From NCBI RefSeq assembly GCF_000422865.1, contig NZ_AUGW01000015.1:48097-112096 (forward strand): 64,000 nt of DNA, read 5' to 3'. Below, piece after piece: positions 63,612 through 64,000 of this stretch; position 1 is the first letter of the stretch; each line of letters begins with the position of its first letter. The stretch comes from Oceanospirillum maris DSM 6286 (GTDB lineage: Bacteria > Pseudomonadota > Gammaproteobacteria > Pseudomonadales > Halomonadaceae). A program made the translations under genes and the position numbers. The notes beneath the pieces are model-generated. The model was not told the origin of the DNA. It was given only the letters and a program-made list of their open reading frames with translations, and searched no databases.

Positions 63612-64000
63612 AGCCTGTAGAAAAACCTGTTTCTAACCCGTTTTTCCCACCAACAACTCGCTCTCTGTTGTTTATTTCCGGTTGCCAGTTTTTATCGGCA
63701 ATCGTTTGTTTATTCTGTGTTTCCGGCCTTTTTAGGCTTTGGTCGTCTGTCAGCTCGATTCATGCTGCTTTCAGTGCCTGTTCTAAGGCTGTATTCACTC
63801 TGTTTTACTGGCTGAGATGCCCGTATTTTGCCAGTTTTTCTACATTATGCACCAGGCAATAAAGCTGCCATTGGCCCTGTACTTTGGTTTTGCTTCTCAG
63901 GCTGAAGCGGTTCAGTTTTTTGTTGGTGCCGATGTTGCCGAAGACCGGTTCGACAACGGACATCCGGTGGCTGTAGATTTGTTTGCCGTGGGGGCTGTCG
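63612..64000 (-). mobile_element. IS1182-family element, left part (copy F, runs off the window)
   Basis: AACG at 63608-63611 precedes AGCCTGTAGAAAAACCTG. About 200 non-coding bases follow, then the C-terminal transposase codons, read from the minus strand to the edge. Whether the rest of the gene is intact cannot be seen; this may be the full-length parent of copies A-E. Confidence 0.85.

Overview
The window reads as chromosome from a marine gammaproteobacterium, most likely Oceanospirillales-like (Amphritea, Neptunomonas or Marinobacterium type). I infer this from the gene set (proS next to a lytic transglycosylase, yihY/arsC/wrbA/DUF2069, hda, rlmF, NnrS, DUF6172), the moderate GC content and the marine style of the accessory regions. 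No tRNA, rRNA or CRISPR array was recognised.

Backbone: 1-1218 is the 3' end of gcvP. Next comes a small accessory patch (RES-domain gene, RAYT transposase, REP palindromes), then a metN-metI-metQ-metQ methionine uptake operon. From about 6.9 to 29.8 kb follow a MarR-controlled exporter/nitroreductase unit, leuA with a strongly structured 5' leader and a divergent Lrp-type gene, rlmF with a TauE permease, a BMT5-like methyltransferase, an RND efflux operon, and an AceI-type efflux gene with a divergent LysR gene. From 32.3 to 51.3 kb lie DUF6172, proS, a lytic transglycosylase, a hybrid histidine kinase, nnrS with an FNR/Dnr-like box, acylphosphatase, YihY, arsC-wrbA-DUF2069, a CHASE-GGDEF cyclase, leucine dehydrogenase with an NSS transporter, a degenerate GGDEF protein, hda and an FMN reductase.

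Accessory islands: 29.8-32.0 kb and 51.3-64.0 kb look like integron cassette arrays without an integrase (CALIN). Short orphan genes (map with a ParD-like partner, two GNATs, LysE, DinJ-YafQ, an unknown membrane/glycine-zipper pair) are separated by attC-like hairpins bounded by RYYYAAC/GTTRRRY boxes. Most cassette genes lie on the minus strand and their stops abut or overlap the attC, so the array probably reads on the minus strand. A second leuA with an AraC gene, and a benE/GNAT/MocR group, sit between further attC-like sites.

The islands are colonised by two kinds of element. Six copies of one IS1182-family element share ends with CTGTAGAAAAACC. At least four have AACG on both sides exactly where an attC core box would be, and they form a graded series of internally deleted derivatives (335, 670 and 880 bp). 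An ORF-less group II intron interrupts another attC so that joining its flanks restores a GTTAAGC core. The attC-specific targeting by an IS1182-type element, and the structured leader RNA in front of leuA, are the two most interesting candidates here.
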